DNA of 45,286 nucleotides. Origin: an uncultured Prochlorococcus sp. Its GTDB lineage: Bacteria > Cyanobacteriota > Cyanobacteriia > PCC-6307 > Cyanobiaceae. Where the stretch lies: positions 1 through 45,286 of the forward strand of contig NZ_CACAYO010000011.1 of NCBI RefSeq assembly GCF_902536725.1, read 5' to 3'. Within the stretch, counting starts at the first letter, position 1; each line of letters opens with the position of its first letter. The position numbers were made by a program, and so were the translations under genes. Positions 28,130 to 38,033 of this stretch are shown piece by piece. The notes under the pieces were generated by a model that did not search any database, was not told the origin of the DNA, and was given only the letters and a program-made list of their open reading frames with translations.

Positions 28130-28714
28130 TTAATCTAAATTATTAAGGGCAGGGAACCGAATAGGTCCGATTTTATTAAAGGGCCAATATATAAAAATAG
28201 CTTTACCAATAACCTTTTCATAGGGTAAAAACCCCCAAATGTGAGAGTCCATACTGTTATTCCTATTATCTCCCATCACCCATAATGAATCTTCTGGGAC
28301 AATAAAAGGCCCTATAGAATAATTAATATTTTTGTCAAAAAAGTAATTTTTTTGAGCGATATCATTCAAAAAAAGGTTACCGTCTCTTACTTCTACCTTG
28401 TCTCCAGGTATTCCAATTACTCTTTTTATTAGTGCAGTATCAGATTCATAACCAGCATTAATTAATTGTTCCGGAACGTTAAAAACAATTATTTTATTTT
28501 TTAATTTTGAAAGATTTGATTTGGATATGATTTTGGGGGTTACTTTCTCAACAAGAATTTTATCTTGTATTTGAAGTGTTGGAAGCATTGAACCCGATGG
28601 GATCCATCTTGGCTCTATAACCTGCCATCGTATAATTAAAGCTATAGATATCCAGATTAAAAGATTTTTAAAATCCTTTAGTATTGAATTTCTTTTTTCT
28701 TGAGTTGTAGACAT
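28130..28714 (-). CDS. lepB: Signal peptidase I
   Basis: LepB removes signal peptides from exported proteins at the plasma or thylakoid membrane. This 194-residue protein has one N-terminal transmembrane segment (about residues 15-30) and the S26 motifs: PSGSMLPTL with catalytic Ser42, KRVIGIPGD with the general-base Lys97, and GDNRNNSMDSHIWG (149-161). Length is typical of cyanobacterial and plant plastid enzymes with a single membrane anchor. It starts 49 bases from the divergent menD gene, so both promoters are packed into that gap. Natural substrates in this window would include the cell-wall amidase and the small secreted protein. Confidence 0.95.
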   Translation of the reverse strand: MSTTQEKRNSILKDFKNLLIWISIALIIRWQVIEPRWIPSGSMLPTLQIQDKILVEKVTPKIISKSNLSKLKNKIIVFNVPEQLINAGYESDTALIKRVIGIPGDKVEVRDGNLFLNDIAQKNYFFDKNINYSIGPFIVPEDSLWVMGDNRNNSMDSHIWGFLPYEKVIGKAIFIYWPFNKIGPIRFPALNNLD

Positions 28715-28763
28715 GTTTTATTTAATCCAGTTATAAGGAAAACCCAAAGCATTTATATAAATT

Positions 28764-30527
28764 ATGACATCATCTATTGAATGCAAAAATTTTCTTAGAA
28801 GTTTACAACTTTTGAATCTTTTTATAAAAATAGGAGTACAAAATTTTATACTTTGTCCTGGTAGTAGATCAGCACCTTTAGCAATAGCTGCTGGAGAATT
28901 AAATAAATTAGGACTGGTAAATATCTTTAATTCAATAGATGAGAGATCAGCAGGATTTCACTCTCTAGGGATTTCTGCTGCATCAGGTAATCTTTCTTTA
29001 GTTATTACAACTTCTGGGACTGCTGTAAGTAACTTATTGCCAGCAGCAGTTGAGGCAGATCGCTCTTGTAAGAGTATTTTATTTCTTACTGCCGATAGAC
29101 CCTCAAGACTAAAAGATTGTGGTGCTAATCAAACAGTAAATCAAGAGGATTTTTTGAGTTCAGTCTGTAGAAGGGTTTTAAGTACAAATCTTAATGGACT
29201 TCATGAAACACAAGAAAATGAAATCTTAGATTTAGTACGAATTACTGAGAAACAAATATCAACCTTCCCTGGACCTATTCATTTAAATATTCCTATTGAT
29301 AAGCCGTTAGATATTTCATTTTTAAATAAAAAAAATGTTTTAGAGGTTTTTGAGAGAATTTATTTGAAGAAAAAATATGTCTTTCAAAAAGTTGAAATAA
29401 AGTCTGATAAAAACAAATTCTTAGAAATTTCAAAAAGTTTAAATTTGAATGAATCTGGCATAATTTTGGTAGGTCCCTATCAAGGTTCAGTAAATGACTT
29501 ATCTTCTTTCAATAAATCTTTAAAACAATTACAAGAAATTACTGGTTGGCCAGTATTTGCTGATCCTGTTTCAGGAGTTTCTTCTGATTTAAGAGGATTA
29601 GTTGTGAATTGGGAATTAGTATTAAGAAAACGTAAAAATCACATCAAATGTAAACAACTTTTAAGGCTTGGTCCTATGTCATCCTCAAATGATTTAGAGA
29701 AGTTTCTGATAAATTTTGAAGGTGTACAAATTCTTATAAAAGAAAAAAACTTTAGAAAATTGGACCCTATAAAAAAATCATTTGAATATGATTTTGGGCT
29801 ATCAAATTTTACTTCTATATTGTTAGAAGAATTATCAATTAATGAAAAAAACAAAAAGTCTCTTACTCCGTTAGCCCAAGATCTAATAGAGGAAGGTGGT
29901 CAAATTAAAGTAATTTTAAAAGAGAAAATTACTATTGATAATCAAATTACTGAGTATATGCTTGCAAATCTAGTTCCAAAACTTTGGCCAGCTGAAAATC
30001 CTATAATGCTTTCCGCTAGCAGCCCGATTAGAGATTGGCTTACATTTTCTGAAAATTGTACTTTAACAAGAAATTGTTTCAGCTTTAGAGGAGCTTCCGG
30101 CATAGACGGTACTTTATCTCTTGCATTAGGTATTTCTAGAATTAAAAATCCTCTACTTCTTGTGACTGGAGATTTGGCTTTTATTCATGATATAAACGGT
30201 TGGCTGATTGAAAATTCAATCGATATGAATTTAACAATTCTTCTGATAAATAATAATGGTGGAAATATATTTAATCGTATTTATAAAGAAAATTTAAAAG
30301 AAGATGAATTAAAAAAGCTTTTTCTTATGCCAAAAGAAATAAACTGGCCAAAACTCGCAGAAGGCTATCAAGTAAAATTTAAAAGTGTGGCAAATTTTAA
30401 AAAATTACGAGAGGCATTTGATTGGAGCATTTCTATCCAGAAATCTGTAATAATTAAAGTTGATATTGATTCAGAAAATGAAATTCGCGAAAAAAATGCC
30501 CTCCTAGAAAAAATATTTGGCATTTAA
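28764..30527 (+). CDS. menD: MenD, SEPHCHC synthase
   Basis: MenD is a thiamine-diphosphate enzyme that joins 2-oxoglutarate to isochorismate to make SEPHCHC. In cyanobacteria this leads to phylloquinone, the secondary electron acceptor of photosystem I. The 587-residue protein has the three ThDP-enzyme domains. Visible motifs are [13 protein letters not shown], the [10 protein letters not shown] segment with the conserved glutamate, [13 protein letters not shown], and the C-terminal ThDP/Mg motif [13 protein letters not shown] continuing to [11 protein letters not shown]. The gene starts with ATG and is followed 35 bases later by menB, consistent with an operon for naphthoquinone synthesis. 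Confidence 0.96.
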   Translation: MTSSIECKNFLRSLQLLNLFIKIGVQNFILCPGSRSAPLAIAAGELNKLGLVNIFNSIDERSAGFHSLGISAASGNLSLVITTSGTAVSNLLPAAVEADRSCKSILFLTADRPSRLKDCGANQTVNQEDFLSSVCRRVLSTNLNGLHETQENEILDLVRITEKQISTFPGPIHLNIPIDKPLDISFLNKKNVLEVFERIYLKKKYVFQKVEIKSDKNKFLEISKSLNLNESGIILVGPYQGSVNDLSSFNKSLKQLQEITGWPVFADPVSGVSSDLRGLVVNWELVLRKRKNHIKCKQLLRLGPMSSSNDLEKFLINFEGVQILIKEKNFRKLDPIKKSFEYDFGLSNFTSILLEELSINEKNKKSLTPLAQDLIEEGGQIKVILKEKITIDNQITEYMLANLVPKLWPAENPIMLSASSPIRDWLTFSENCTLTRNCFSFRGASGIDGTLSLALGISRIKNPLLLVTGDLAFIHDINGWLIENSIDMNLTILLINNNGGNIFNRIYKENLKEDELKKLFLMPKEINWPKLAEGYQVKFKSVANFKKLREAFDWSISIQKSVIIKVDIDSENEIREKNALLEKIFGI

Positions 30528-30562
30528 ATTTCTCATTTTCTATCTTTGAATAATTATGTTTC

Positions 30563-31420
30563 ATGAAAGTATTACCTGGTAAAACAACTTTAAATTGGTC
30601 AGAATGCAAATCTTATGAGGATATATTGTTTCACAAATCAGATGAGGGAATTGCGAGAATTGCAATTAATCGGCCTGAAAAAAGAAATGCATTTAGACCC
30701 CAAACTGTAGATGAACTTATTAACGCATTTAATATGGTAAGAAATGATGAAACTATTGGCGTAGTTCTCTTTACAGGTGCGGGACCTGACAAGAAAGGTA
30801 TCTATTCTTTTTGCTCTGGAGGTGATCAGAGTGTAAGAGGTGAAAATGGATATAAAAATGATGAAGGGAAGGAGAGATTAAATGTACTTGAACTTCAAAG
30901 ATTAATAAGAAGTTTGCCTAAAGTGGTTATTGCCTTAGTTCCTGGTTTTGCAATTGGAGGAGGCCAGGTACTGCATTTGATTTGTGATTTAAGTATCGCT
31001 TCTGAAAATGCAATATTTGGTCAAACAGGTCCAAGAGTTGGTAGTTTTGATGCGGGTTTTGGATCTAGTTATTTGGCAAGACTTGTTGGTCAAAGAAAAG
31101 CAAAAGAAATTTGGTTTTTATGTAGAAAATATAATTCCAAGGAAGCTCTTAAGATGGGCTTGATAAATGCAATTACAAAGATTGAAGAATTAGAAGCTGA
31201 GGGTGTAATGTGGGCAAGAGAGATTTTACGAAATAGTCCAACTGCTATTCGTATTCTTAAAGCTTCATTCAACGCAGAGAACGATGGGATTGCGGGTATT
31301 CAAGAATTATCTGGATACGCAACTCAATTATTCTATTCAACAGAAGAAGCTCAAGAAGGTAGAGATGCCTTTCTTGAAAAGCGTCCGCCAGACTTTTCTG
31401 ACTTTAAGTGGACATCCTAG
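30563..31420 (+). CDS. menB: 1,4-dihydroxy-2-naphthoyl-CoA synthase
   Basis: MenB closes the ring of o-succinylbenzoyl-CoA to form 1,4-dihydroxy-2-naphthoyl-CoA, the precursor of phylloquinone. It is a crotonase-fold enzyme of 285 residues, a usual MenB length. Diagnostic segments are [26 protein letters not shown] (MenB-specific), [42 protein letters not shown], and the C-terminal [13 protein letters not shown]. It follows menD by 35 bases and precedes glgA by 33, so a menD-menB-glgA-murF transcript is possible. Confidence 0.97.
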   Translation: MKVLPGKTTLNWSECKSYEDILFHKSDEGIARIAINRPEKRNAFRPQTVDELINAFNMVRNDETIGVVLFTGAGPDKKGIYSFCSGGDQSVRGENGYKNDEGKERLNVLELQRLIRSLPKVVIALVPGFAIGGGQVLHLICDLSIASENAIFGQTGPRVGSFDAGFGSSYLARLVGQRKAKEIWFLCRKYNSKEALKMGLINAITKIEELEAEGVMWAREILRNSPTAIRILKASFNAENDGIAGIQELSGYATQLFYSTEEAQEGRDAFLEKRPPDFSDFKWTS

Positions 31421-31453
31421 TTTATTTTCAAAAGAACTTTTTAATAATTATCA

Positions 31454-32911
31454 ATGAGAATTCTTCTTGCCGCCGCTGAATGTGCTCCAATGATCAAAGT
31501 TGGAGGTATGGGAGATGTTGTTGGTTCGTTACCTCCATCTTTGATAAAACTTGGTCACGATGTGCGTGTAATAATTCCAGGATATGGAAAATTGTGGAGT
31601 CTATTAGAGGTATCTAAAGAACCAGTCTTTAGATCAAATACAATGGGTACTGATTTCGCCGTATATGAAGCAAAACATCCCATTCATAACTATGTTATTT
31701 ACCTAGTAGGTCATCCAACATTTGACTCTGACCAAATATATGGAGGCGAAAACGAGGACTGGCGCTTTACATTTTTTGCTAGTGCTACTGCAGAATTTGC
31801 ATGGAATTGTTGGAAACCTCAAGTTCTCCATTGCCATGATTGGCACACTGGAATGATTCCTGTTTGGATGCATCAGGACCCCGAAATAAGTACAGTATTC
31901 ACAATTCATAATTTAAAATACCAAGGCCCTTGGAGATGGAAACTTGAAAAAATGACTTGGTGTCCTTGGTATATGCATGGAGACCACACAATGGCTGCGG
32001 CAATGTTGTACGCAGATAGGGTCAATGCTGTTTCCCCGACTTATGCAGATGAGATTAAAACTTATGAATACGGGGAAAGCCTTGAAGGATTACTTAATTA
32101 CATTTCAGGTAAATTAAGGGGAATTCTTAATGGCATAGATCTTGATGAGTGGAATCCAGCTAAAGATCCAGTTTTACCCGCAAAATTTAGTATTAAGAAT
32201 TTAGAAAGTAGGCTAGAAAATAAAAAAATTCTGCAGAAAGAAATGGGTCTCGAAGTTAATCCTAAAAAATATCTTTTAGGTATGGTCAGTAGGTTGGTCG
32301 ATCAGAAAGGAGTTGACTTACTTCTACAAGTTTCAAGAAGACTTTTAGCATATACAGATTCGCAAATAGTTGTTTTGGGAACTGGAGATAGATATTTAGA
32401 GTCAGGATTATGGCAACTTGCATTAGATTACCCAGGGAGATTTTCTGTATTTCTTACCTATGATGATTCTTTATCAAGGCTTATTTATGGTGGCTCTGAT
32501 GCATTTTTAATGCCAAGTAGATTTGAACCTTGTGGCATTAGTCAATTACTTGCTATGAGGTATGGTTCTATTCCAATAGTAAGGCGAGTGGGTGGTTTAG
32601 TTGACACAGTTTTACCTCATGATCCAGGAAATAATACTGGCACTGGTTTTTGCTTCGATCGCTTTGAACCCATAGATTTCTATACATCTTTAGTAAGGTC
32701 TTGGGAGGCCTTCAGACATAAAGATAGTTGGGAATTATTGCAAAAAAGAGCAATGAGCCAAGAGTTTAGTTGGCAAAGATCCGCACTAGAATACGAAATT
32801 ATGTACAAAGATGTTTGTGGAATAAAAGAACCATCTCCAGATTTTGCTGAAGTTGAAAAATTCTCTTATGGGCAATCGGCTGATCCATCTTTAAAAAAAA
32901 GTATGACTTAA
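31454..32911 (+). CDS. glgA: Glycogen synthase (ADP-glucose)
   Basis: GlgA extends glycogen by transferring glucose from ADP-glucose. It is a GT5 enzyme with a GT-B fold and 485 residues. The N-terminal KVGGMGDV (residues 15-22) is the nucleotide-sugar loop seen in cyanobacterial GlgA. Other segments are [34 protein letters not shown], and the C-terminal [29 protein letters not shown] with the catalytic-region glutamate. The very last codons run through an A8 tract (in SLKKSMT), so a one-base error there would change only the last few residues. murF starts 7 bases downstream. Confidence 0.97.
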   Translation: MRILLAAAECAPMIKVGGMGDVVGSLPPSLIKLGHDVRVIIPGYGKLWSLLEVSKEPVFRSNTMGTDFAVYEAKHPIHNYVIYLVGHPTFDSDQIYGGENEDWRFTFFASATAEFAWNCWKPQVLHCHDWHTGMIPVWMHQDPEISTVFTIHNLKYQGPWRWKLEKMTWCPWYMHGDHTMAAAMLYADRVNAVSPTYADEIKTYEYGESLEGLLNYISGKLRGILNGIDLDEWNPAKDPVLPAKFSIKNLESRLENKKILQKEMGLEVNPKKYLLGMVSRLVDQKGVDLLLQVSRRLLAYTDSQIVVLGTGDRYLESGLWQLALDYPGRFSVFLTYDDSLSRLIYGGSDAFLMPSRFEPCGISQLLAMRYGSIPIVRRVGGLVDTVLPHDPGNNTGTGFCFDRFEPIDFYTSLVRSWEAFRHKDSWELLQKRAMSQEFSWQRSALEYEIMYKDVCGIKEPSPDFAEVEKFSYGQSADPSLKKSMT

Positions 32912-32918
32912 TTTTTTA

Positions 32919-34293
32919 ATGGAATTCTCTTTATCAGAATTAAACAATGTTTTGGGGGATATTAAAAATCTGAGCGAGGGGAAAAGAGATTCTTTAAATT
33001 TTAAAAATATAAGTATTGATAGTAGAACTCTATTAAAAAATGATCTCTTTATAGCTATAAATGGTAAAAATTTTGACGGGCATAGTTTTCTTCCTGATGT
33101 TTTAGATAAAGGAGTTAAATCTGTAGTAATTAAAAAAGGGATGCAGAGATTACTTCCCAGTAATTTTCCTTATTGGGTTGTAAATGACACATTAGAAGCA
33201 TTTCAAAAATTAGCATTGCTAAAAAGAAAAAAATTAAATATCCCAATTATCGCTGTAACTGGCTCAGTGGGGAAAACAACAACAAAAGAAATGATTGGTG
33301 GAGTTTTAAATAAACTTGGAAGAATTAAATTATCCCATTCAAATTTCAATAATGAGTTTGGAGTTGCTCTTACTATTCTTGCTACAGATATAAAAGATAA
33401 AGCTTTAGTTCTTGAGATGGGGATGAGAGGTCCTGGACAGATCGAGAATTTATCTAAATATAGTGAACCTGATATTGCAGTTATTACTAACATTGGCACA
33501 GCTCATATTGGATTGTTAGGTTCAAAAAAAAAATATTACTTATGCAAAGTGTGAAATTAGTAAGTTCTTAAATCCCAAAGGAGTTGTGATAATTCCAGCA
33601 AATGATCCATTACTAGAAAAAACTTTAAAAGAATTTTGGAAAGGTAGAGTTTTGAAAGTAAAACTATTAAATATAGAAAATCAAAAGGAAAGTTTCAAGA
33701 AAGATGATAGTTTAAGAGGATTTTATAATCCTTCGAATAAAACAATTTTAATTGAAGAAAATATCTTTGAAATTTCATTTGAGGGGGTTCACAATGCTTC
33801 GAATTTCTTATTTGCTTATGCCGTTGCCAAAGAGATAGGCATTGATTTTGCGAGTTTTAATAAATTTGACTTTGCAATTTTAGGTGGAAGGAATAAGATT
33901 CTTAAATCAGTAAAAACAACAATATATGATGAATCATATAATGCTTCGCCTGAGTCAGTAAAAGCATGTATTAAAAACTTGCTTGAAAAACCGAGAAATA
34001 GATTTTTCATTTTTGGAAGTATGCAAGAATTGGGAGATGAATCTGTAAAATATCATAAAGAAATATTTAACTTAATAAATAATTCAGGAATAGAAAAGTG
34101 TTTATTCATTTGCGATAAAAAAAATGAGAAAATTTACGCCAATTATCTCAAAGATAAGAAAAAATTTTTAGTTTTAAATAATATTAAAGATGTTCCTAAA
34201 GAGATAAACAAATCCACAAAAAAAGGCGATTCTATTCTTATTAAAGGCAGCAGATATTGGCAACTTGAAAAAATTATTGAATTAATCAATTAG
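32919..34293 (+). pseudogene. murF: UDP-MurNAc-tripeptide:D-Ala-D-Ala ligase, interrupted by a frameshift
   Basis: MurF adds D-Ala-D-Ala to the UDP-MurNAc-tripeptide, the last cytosolic step of peptidoglycan precursor synthesis. The 5' part (32919-33554, 211 residues) has the Mur N-terminal domain, the P-loop GSVGKTT (115-121) and LEMGMRGPGQIENL, then stops at TGA just after an A10 tract. The 3' part, from about 33534 to 34293, continues in the +1 frame with the central and C-terminal Mur domains, including DESYNASPESVKACI and FGSMQELGDES. Removing one A joins the frames as GSKKNITYAKCEISKFLNP and gives about 457 residues, a normal MurF length. As MurF is essential, this may be a sequence error or a slippage-tolerant tract rather than a dead gene. 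Confidence 0.88.
33524..33533 (+). repeat. A10 homopolymer at the murF frameshift
   Basis: Ten consecutive A bases follow TTC in the murF coding region. With ten A bases the reading frame ends 18 bases later at TGA; with nine it continues to the normal MurF C-terminus. The tract is the longest A run I noticed inside a coding region of this window and is prone to replication, transcription and sequencing slippage. Confidence 0.93.
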
Positions 34294-34294
34294 A

Positions 34295-35644
34295 TTAGGA
34301 TTTCTTTTTTTTCCAATTTTCTATATTTACTTGCTTAGTTCTTGAGATTGCTAATGAATTATCTTTTGAGTCTTTTGTGATCACTGAACCAGCTCCTGTT
34401 GTAACTGATTCCCCGAGATTTATTGGCGCTACAAAAACTGTATTTGCACCAATGCTTGAATTTTGCCCAATTTTTGTTTGATGTTTCTTCTGGCCATCAA
34501 AATTTGCAGTAATAGTTCCTGCTCCAATATTTGTAGATCTTCCAATAATAGAATCACCAATATAACTTAAATGGTTTACTTTAGATTCTTCCTCTAATTG
34601 ACTATTTTTGATTTCAACAAAGTTACCTATTTTGCTAAAGGAAGATATTTTGGAATTAGGTCTTATATGACTGTAAGGGCCAATTTTTATATAATCCATT
34701 ATCTGAGAAGCATAAACAGTAGAGTTTGAAATTTCACAATTTAATCCCACATCAGAATTCTCAATAAAAGTATTTGGTCCGATTATGCAATTACTTTTTA
34801 TTTTGGTATTTCCTCTTACATGTGTATTAGCCTCTATAATCACATCCTTACCAATTTCAGCTTCTTCACTAATTGAACAACTTGCTTTATTAATGAAAGT
34901 TACCCCATTAAGCATATGCTTTTCTTTAATTGCATTCTGAATATTTTCCTCGCACTCTGATAGTTGAATTCTGTTATTAATTCCTTGAAGCTCTCCATTA
35001 TCCTCTACCTCGAGGCTTAAGGAATTTTTTAGCATAGCTATTGTATCTGTTAAGTAAATCTCTTTTTGATTATTATTGCTTTGCAAGGTATGAATTATTT
35101 CTGACAAGTTACCCCAGTTAAAACAGTAAACACCTGCATTTATTAATGGGTTTTCTCTTTCTAGTTGATTGCAATCTTTTTCTTCCACAATTCTCTCTAT
35201 AAAATCTCCCTTCAAAAAAACTCTGCCATATCCGTAAGGATTTGTTTTCTTTGTAGTAATTAAAGAAACATCTGCATTTTTTGAATCGTGTAAATATAAA
35301 AGCTTTTTTAGAGTACTTGACCTTATGAGTGGCACGTCGCCGTTAAGGACCAAAAGTTTTCCTTCATGTTTTTTTACTTCTCTACAAAGTATCTGGATAG
35401 CATGACCAGTTCCTGATTGAGGTTCTTGAATAACAATGTGAATTTTTTTTTCGTTTAAGATTGACTTTTGTACTTCTTTTGATTTATGTCCAGTAATTAC
35501 GAAAATTTGATCAGGTTTTAATTCGACACATGAATCAATTACTCTTTGTAAAAGACTTTTGCCAGAAATTTTATGTAAAACTTTTGGTAATGAGCTTTCC
35601 ATCCTAGTTCCCTTGCCTGCAGCTAATATCGCAACACTTAACAT
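34295..35644 (-). CDS. glmU: Bifunctional GlmU, N-acetylglucosamine-1-phosphate uridyltransferase / glucosamine-1-phosphate acetyltransferase
   Basis: GlmU makes UDP-GlcNAc from glucosamine-1-phosphate in two steps, supplying cell wall and lipopolysaccharide synthesis. The 449-residue protein has an N-terminal nucleotidyltransferase domain with [20 protein letters not shown] (residues 6-25), [10 protein letters not shown] and [12 protein letters not shown]-terminal left-handed beta-helix made of hexapeptide repeats follows from about residue 245. It includes [16 protein letters not shown] with the likely catalytic histidine, and the signature [19 protein letters not shown]. It is convergent with murF, with only one base between stops, and is the last gene of the aroA-MnmD-glmU run. 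Confidence 0.97.
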   Translation of the reverse strand: MLSVAILAAGKGTRMESSLPKVLHKISGKSLLQRVIDSCVELKPDQIFVITGHKSKEVQKSILNEKKIHIVIQEPQSGTGHAIQILCREVKKHEGKLLVLNGDVPLIRSSTLKKLLYLHDSKNADVSLITTKKTNPYGYGRVFLKGDFIERIVEEKDCNQLERENPLINAGVYCFNWGNLSEIIHTLQSNNNQKEIYLTDTIAMLKNSLSLEVEDNGELQGINNRIQLSECEENIQNAIKEKHMLNGVTFINKASCSISEEAEIGKDVIIEANTHVRGNTKIKSNCIIGPNTFIENSDVGLNCEISNSTVYASQIMDYIKIGPYSHIRPNSKISSFSKIGNFVEIKNSQLEEESKVNHLSYIGDSIIGRSTNIGAGTITANFDGQKKHQTKIGQNSSIGANTVFVAPINLGESVTTGAGSVITKDSKDNSLAISRTKQVNIENWKKKKS

Positions 35645-35663
35645 GTTTATTTGAAATCCTTAT

Positions 35664-36575
35664 TTAAATTTTACTCTTAAGGGATAACTTCGTCATTCCC
35701 CACTTCTCTCTCCATTTATTTGTAGATAATAGATTTGAAAAAAATTGCTCATCTAATCTTCTCTTAATTATATCTTCTTTGCTTGAGTTTAAATCTTGAT
35801 CTCTATATGGAATACTAGCTTTAGTTAAGAGATGTTCTTCTTCCATTAAAGATAATTTTTCAAAATTGAAATTAGGTTTCAATTTGTTCTTATCAAATTT
35901 TGGGATTGCAACAGTTCCCTGACTCCAAAAAATTCTTTTTTTTTTAATTGGCTTAATAGTAAAAATTTCTAATCCAAGATTTCTTAAAGTTTTTCTTACT
36001 GCCGCTGATGAAGAATAAGTTATTAAATAACCTTGAGAATTAAGATTTTTTGTGACTTTAGATAAAAATTCAATTGTCCATACTTGTGGACATTTTTGAG
36101 GAGAAAAACCATCTAAATAAATTAGATCGAATTTAATAGATGAAGGAATAATTTTGATTTTTTCTCTAGCATCACCCCACAAAACATTGCATTTAAAAAA
36201 TTGATCCTCAAAGTAATCTTTTCGATAAATTGATTCAAATATTGTTTTGACTTTTGGATCCCATAATTTAAGGAAAGATTCATTTCTAAGCGAATATTCA
36301 AGTGGCTTTTTATCAATCTCCAATGCATACAAATTTAAATACGATTTTTGTTTAATTAATTCATCCAATAAAGAAGCAGAATTGTATCCTAAACCAAAAC
36401 ATATATCCAAAACATTGAGAGATTTACCCTTAAATCTTTGCAAATTAGAAGTAGATGTAAATTTCAACTTTGTTTCCTCCAATGCGCCGAATAAACTATG
36501 AAAGTTCTCTTGAAAAAACAAACTTCTTAATGAGTAACTACCATCTTTAGTTAAAACTTCTATTAATTCAGACAA
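35664..36575 (-). CDS. MnmD-like tRNA methyltransferase (MnmC methyltransferase domain only)
   Basis: This 303-residue protein corresponds to the SAM-dependent methyltransferase half of bifunctional MnmC, which methylates the aminomethyl group of wobble uridines (nm5 to mnm5) in tRNA. The SAM-binding loop is LDICFGLGYNSASLL (56-70), a second motif LDGFSPQKCPQVW lies near residue 155, and TYSSSAAVRKTLRNLG follows near residue 188. The family usually has this domain fused to an FAD oxidase in E. coli; here it stands alone, and I see no oxidase nearby. It starts 12 bases after aroA and ends 19 bases before glmU. Substrate assignment is by family similarity only. Confidence 0.82.
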   Translation of the reverse strand: MSELIEVLTKDGSYSLRSLFFQENFHSLFGALEETKLKFTSTSNLQRFKGKSLNVLDICFGLGYNSASLLDELIKQKSYLNLYALEIDKKPLEYSLRNESFLKLWDPKVKTIFESIYRKDYFEDQFFKCNVLWGDAREKIKIIPSSIKFDLIYLDGFSPQKCPQVWTIEFLSKVTKNLNSQGYLITYSSSAAVRKTLRNLGLEIFTIKPIKKKRIFWSQGTVAIPKFDKNKLKPNFNFEKLSLMEEEHLLTKASIPYRDQDLNSSKEDIIKRRLDEQFFSNLLSTNKWREKWGMTKLSLKSKI

Positions 36576-36587
36576 AAACTTTTCAGG

Positions 36588-37898
36588 CTAGTTAGTTAGT
36601 TTGGCAAGCTCTTCCCAAAAAGTGGGATAAGAGACGCTAGCTGCATCTGCTCTCCTGATTTTTGAGGTACCTTTGGCAAGAAGTGAAGCAATAGCAAGAC
36701 TCATTGCTACTCGATGATCTGTCTCACTGTCCACTTCCGCAGAATGAAATTTTGATTGCCCATTAATAATTAACCCATCCTCTTTTTCTGTTATTTCAGC
36801 ACCGAATTTTTGTAACTGTTGTGCCATTACTTTTAATCGATCTGTCTCCTTAACTCTTAATTCTTGTGCATCCTTAATTTCAGAAACTCCATTGCAAAAA
36901 CAGGCAGCCACAGTAAGGATAGGAATTTCATCTATGAGTTTTGGGAGGATATCTCCTTCAATAGTGAATGATCTTAAATTATTTGAAGTCTTTACTTTTA
37001 TAGATCCAATAGGTTCACCAGCAATAGTCGATTTATCAAAAATCTCATAATTACACCCCATTAAATCCATTACATTTAAAATCCCTGTTCTAGTGGGATT
37101 TAATCCGACATTCTGAATTAAAACCTCTGAATTTGGAACAATAGATGCAGCAATCATCCAAAAAGAGGCAGAGCTTATGTCTCCAGGAATTAATATTTTC
37201 TGGCCAATTAAGTTGCTCCCTGACTTGATAACTACATTTCTTCCGAATTCCCCTCTGATACTGATGTCTGCTCCAAATGCTTTTAACATTCTTTCAGTAT
37301 GATCTCTTGAAGATGCTGGTTCAATAACTGAAGTGGTTCCTGAAGCTTTGAGGCCTGCCAATAAGATTGCGGATTTTACTTGAGCACTCGCTACAGGGGT
37401 TCCTATAACGCATCCTTTTAGTTTATTCCCATTAATAGAGATTGGAGCTTTGTTACCTTTTTCTCTACCAAAAATTTTGCCACCCATTAACGATAATGGT
37501 TTGCCCACTCTCCTCATTGGTCTTTCATTAAGAGAAATGTCACCTGTTAAGATAAAATTCTTACCTTCTTGACCGGCAAGTAACCCCATTAATAATCTCA
37601 TGGTGGTTCCCGAATTTCCACAATTGAGAATCTCTTTGGGCTCTTTTAATCCATCAAGCCCCAATCCTGAAATCGTAAAAGGCTCATCTTTTTTTATTTC
37701 TGGTATTTTTACGCCTAATTTTCTTAGACAATCAGCAGTTGAAAGGGGATCTTCAGAATGTAAAAACCCCTCAATAATCGTTTCACCCTCGGCAATACTT
37801 CCAATTATTAAAGCTCTATGAGAGATGGATTTATCTCCTGGGACTTTTATTTTTCCTTTTAAATTTACTCCACCTTTTATTGTACAGATATTATTCAT
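36588..37898 (-). CDS. aroA: 3-phosphoshikimate 1-carboxyvinyltransferase (EPSP synthase)
   Basis: AroA condenses shikimate-3-phosphate with phosphoenolpyruvate, the sixth step of the shikimate pathway to aromatic amino acids and quinones. With the ATG at 37898 the protein has 436 residues, the usual length; a TTG at 37937 would add 13 atypical residues. Motifs include [20 protein letters not shown] near the N-terminus, [19 protein letters not shown] with the substrate-binding region, [19 protein letters not shown], and the C-terminal [15 protein letters not shown] and DHRVAMSLA. The [13 protein letters not shown] segment resembles class II EPSP synthases. It is divergent from comB across 132 bases. 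Confidence 0.95.
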   Translation of the reverse strand: MNNICTIKGGVNLKGKIKVPGDKSISHRALIIGSIAEGETIIEGFLHSEDPLSTADCLRKLGVKIPEIKKDEPFTISGLGLDGLKEPKEILNCGNSGTTMRLLMGLLAGQEGKNFILTGDISLNERPMRRVGKPLSLMGGKIFGREKGNKAPISINGNKLKGCVIGTPVASAQVKSAILLAGLKASGTTSVIEPASSRDHTERMLKAFGADISIRGEFGRNVVIKSGSNLIGQKILIPGDISSASFWMIAASIVPNSEVLIQNVGLNPTRTGILNVMDLMGCNYEIFDKSTIAGEPIGSIKVKTSNNLRSFTIEGDILPKLIDEIPILTVAACFCNGVSEIKDAQELRVKETDRLKVMAQQLQKFGAEITEKEDGLIINGQSKFHSAEVDSETDHRVAMSLAIASLLAKGTSKIRRADAASVSYPTFWEELAKLTN

Positions 37899-38002
37899 TT
37901 TCAAATTAAATACTTGATAAGATTTCTGTAAAAACAAATTAGTTCTATCTTATCAATAAGTTTGTTTTTAAAAAAAAATAATCAAATTAAGTAACTGTTT
38001 TC

Positions 38003-38008
38003 TATAAT
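38003..38008 (+). promoter_or_regulatory. Candidate -10 box upstream of comB
   Basis: A perfect TATAAT lies 22 bases before the proposed ATT start of comB. Transcription from it would begin around 38014-38016, leaving a short leader that still contains the AAGGA at 38019-38023. No convincing -35 element is visible, which is common for this AT-rich group. The call is by consensus and position only. Confidence 0.4.
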
Positions 38009-38018
38009 CAATTTAGAA

Positions 38019-38033
38019 AAGGAATTAATCATT
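38019..38033 (+). promoter_or_regulatory. Shine-Dalgarno and ATT start codon of comB
   Basis: AAGGA at 38019-38023 is followed after 7 bases by ATT at 38031-38033, which begins the conserved ComB N-terminus [13 protein letters not shown]. Reading upstream in this frame, a TAA stop is met at 37990-37992, and no ATG, GTG or TTG lies between that stop and the conserved region. The next standard in-frame start is a TTG well inside the protein. The ribosome-binding site therefore decides for a rare ATT start. Confidence 0.55.

Noticed and set aside
33586..34293. A second, separate Mur-type gene starting at GTG 33586
   Set aside because: It lacks the P-loop and N-terminal domain and joins the upstream MurF part exactly when one A is removed, so it is the 3' half of one gene.
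37952..37970. Short palindrome CTTAT-TG-ATAAG type sequence upstream of aroA as an operator
   Set aside because: The arms are only five bases in AT-rich DNA and the loop is two bases; chance is enough to explain it.
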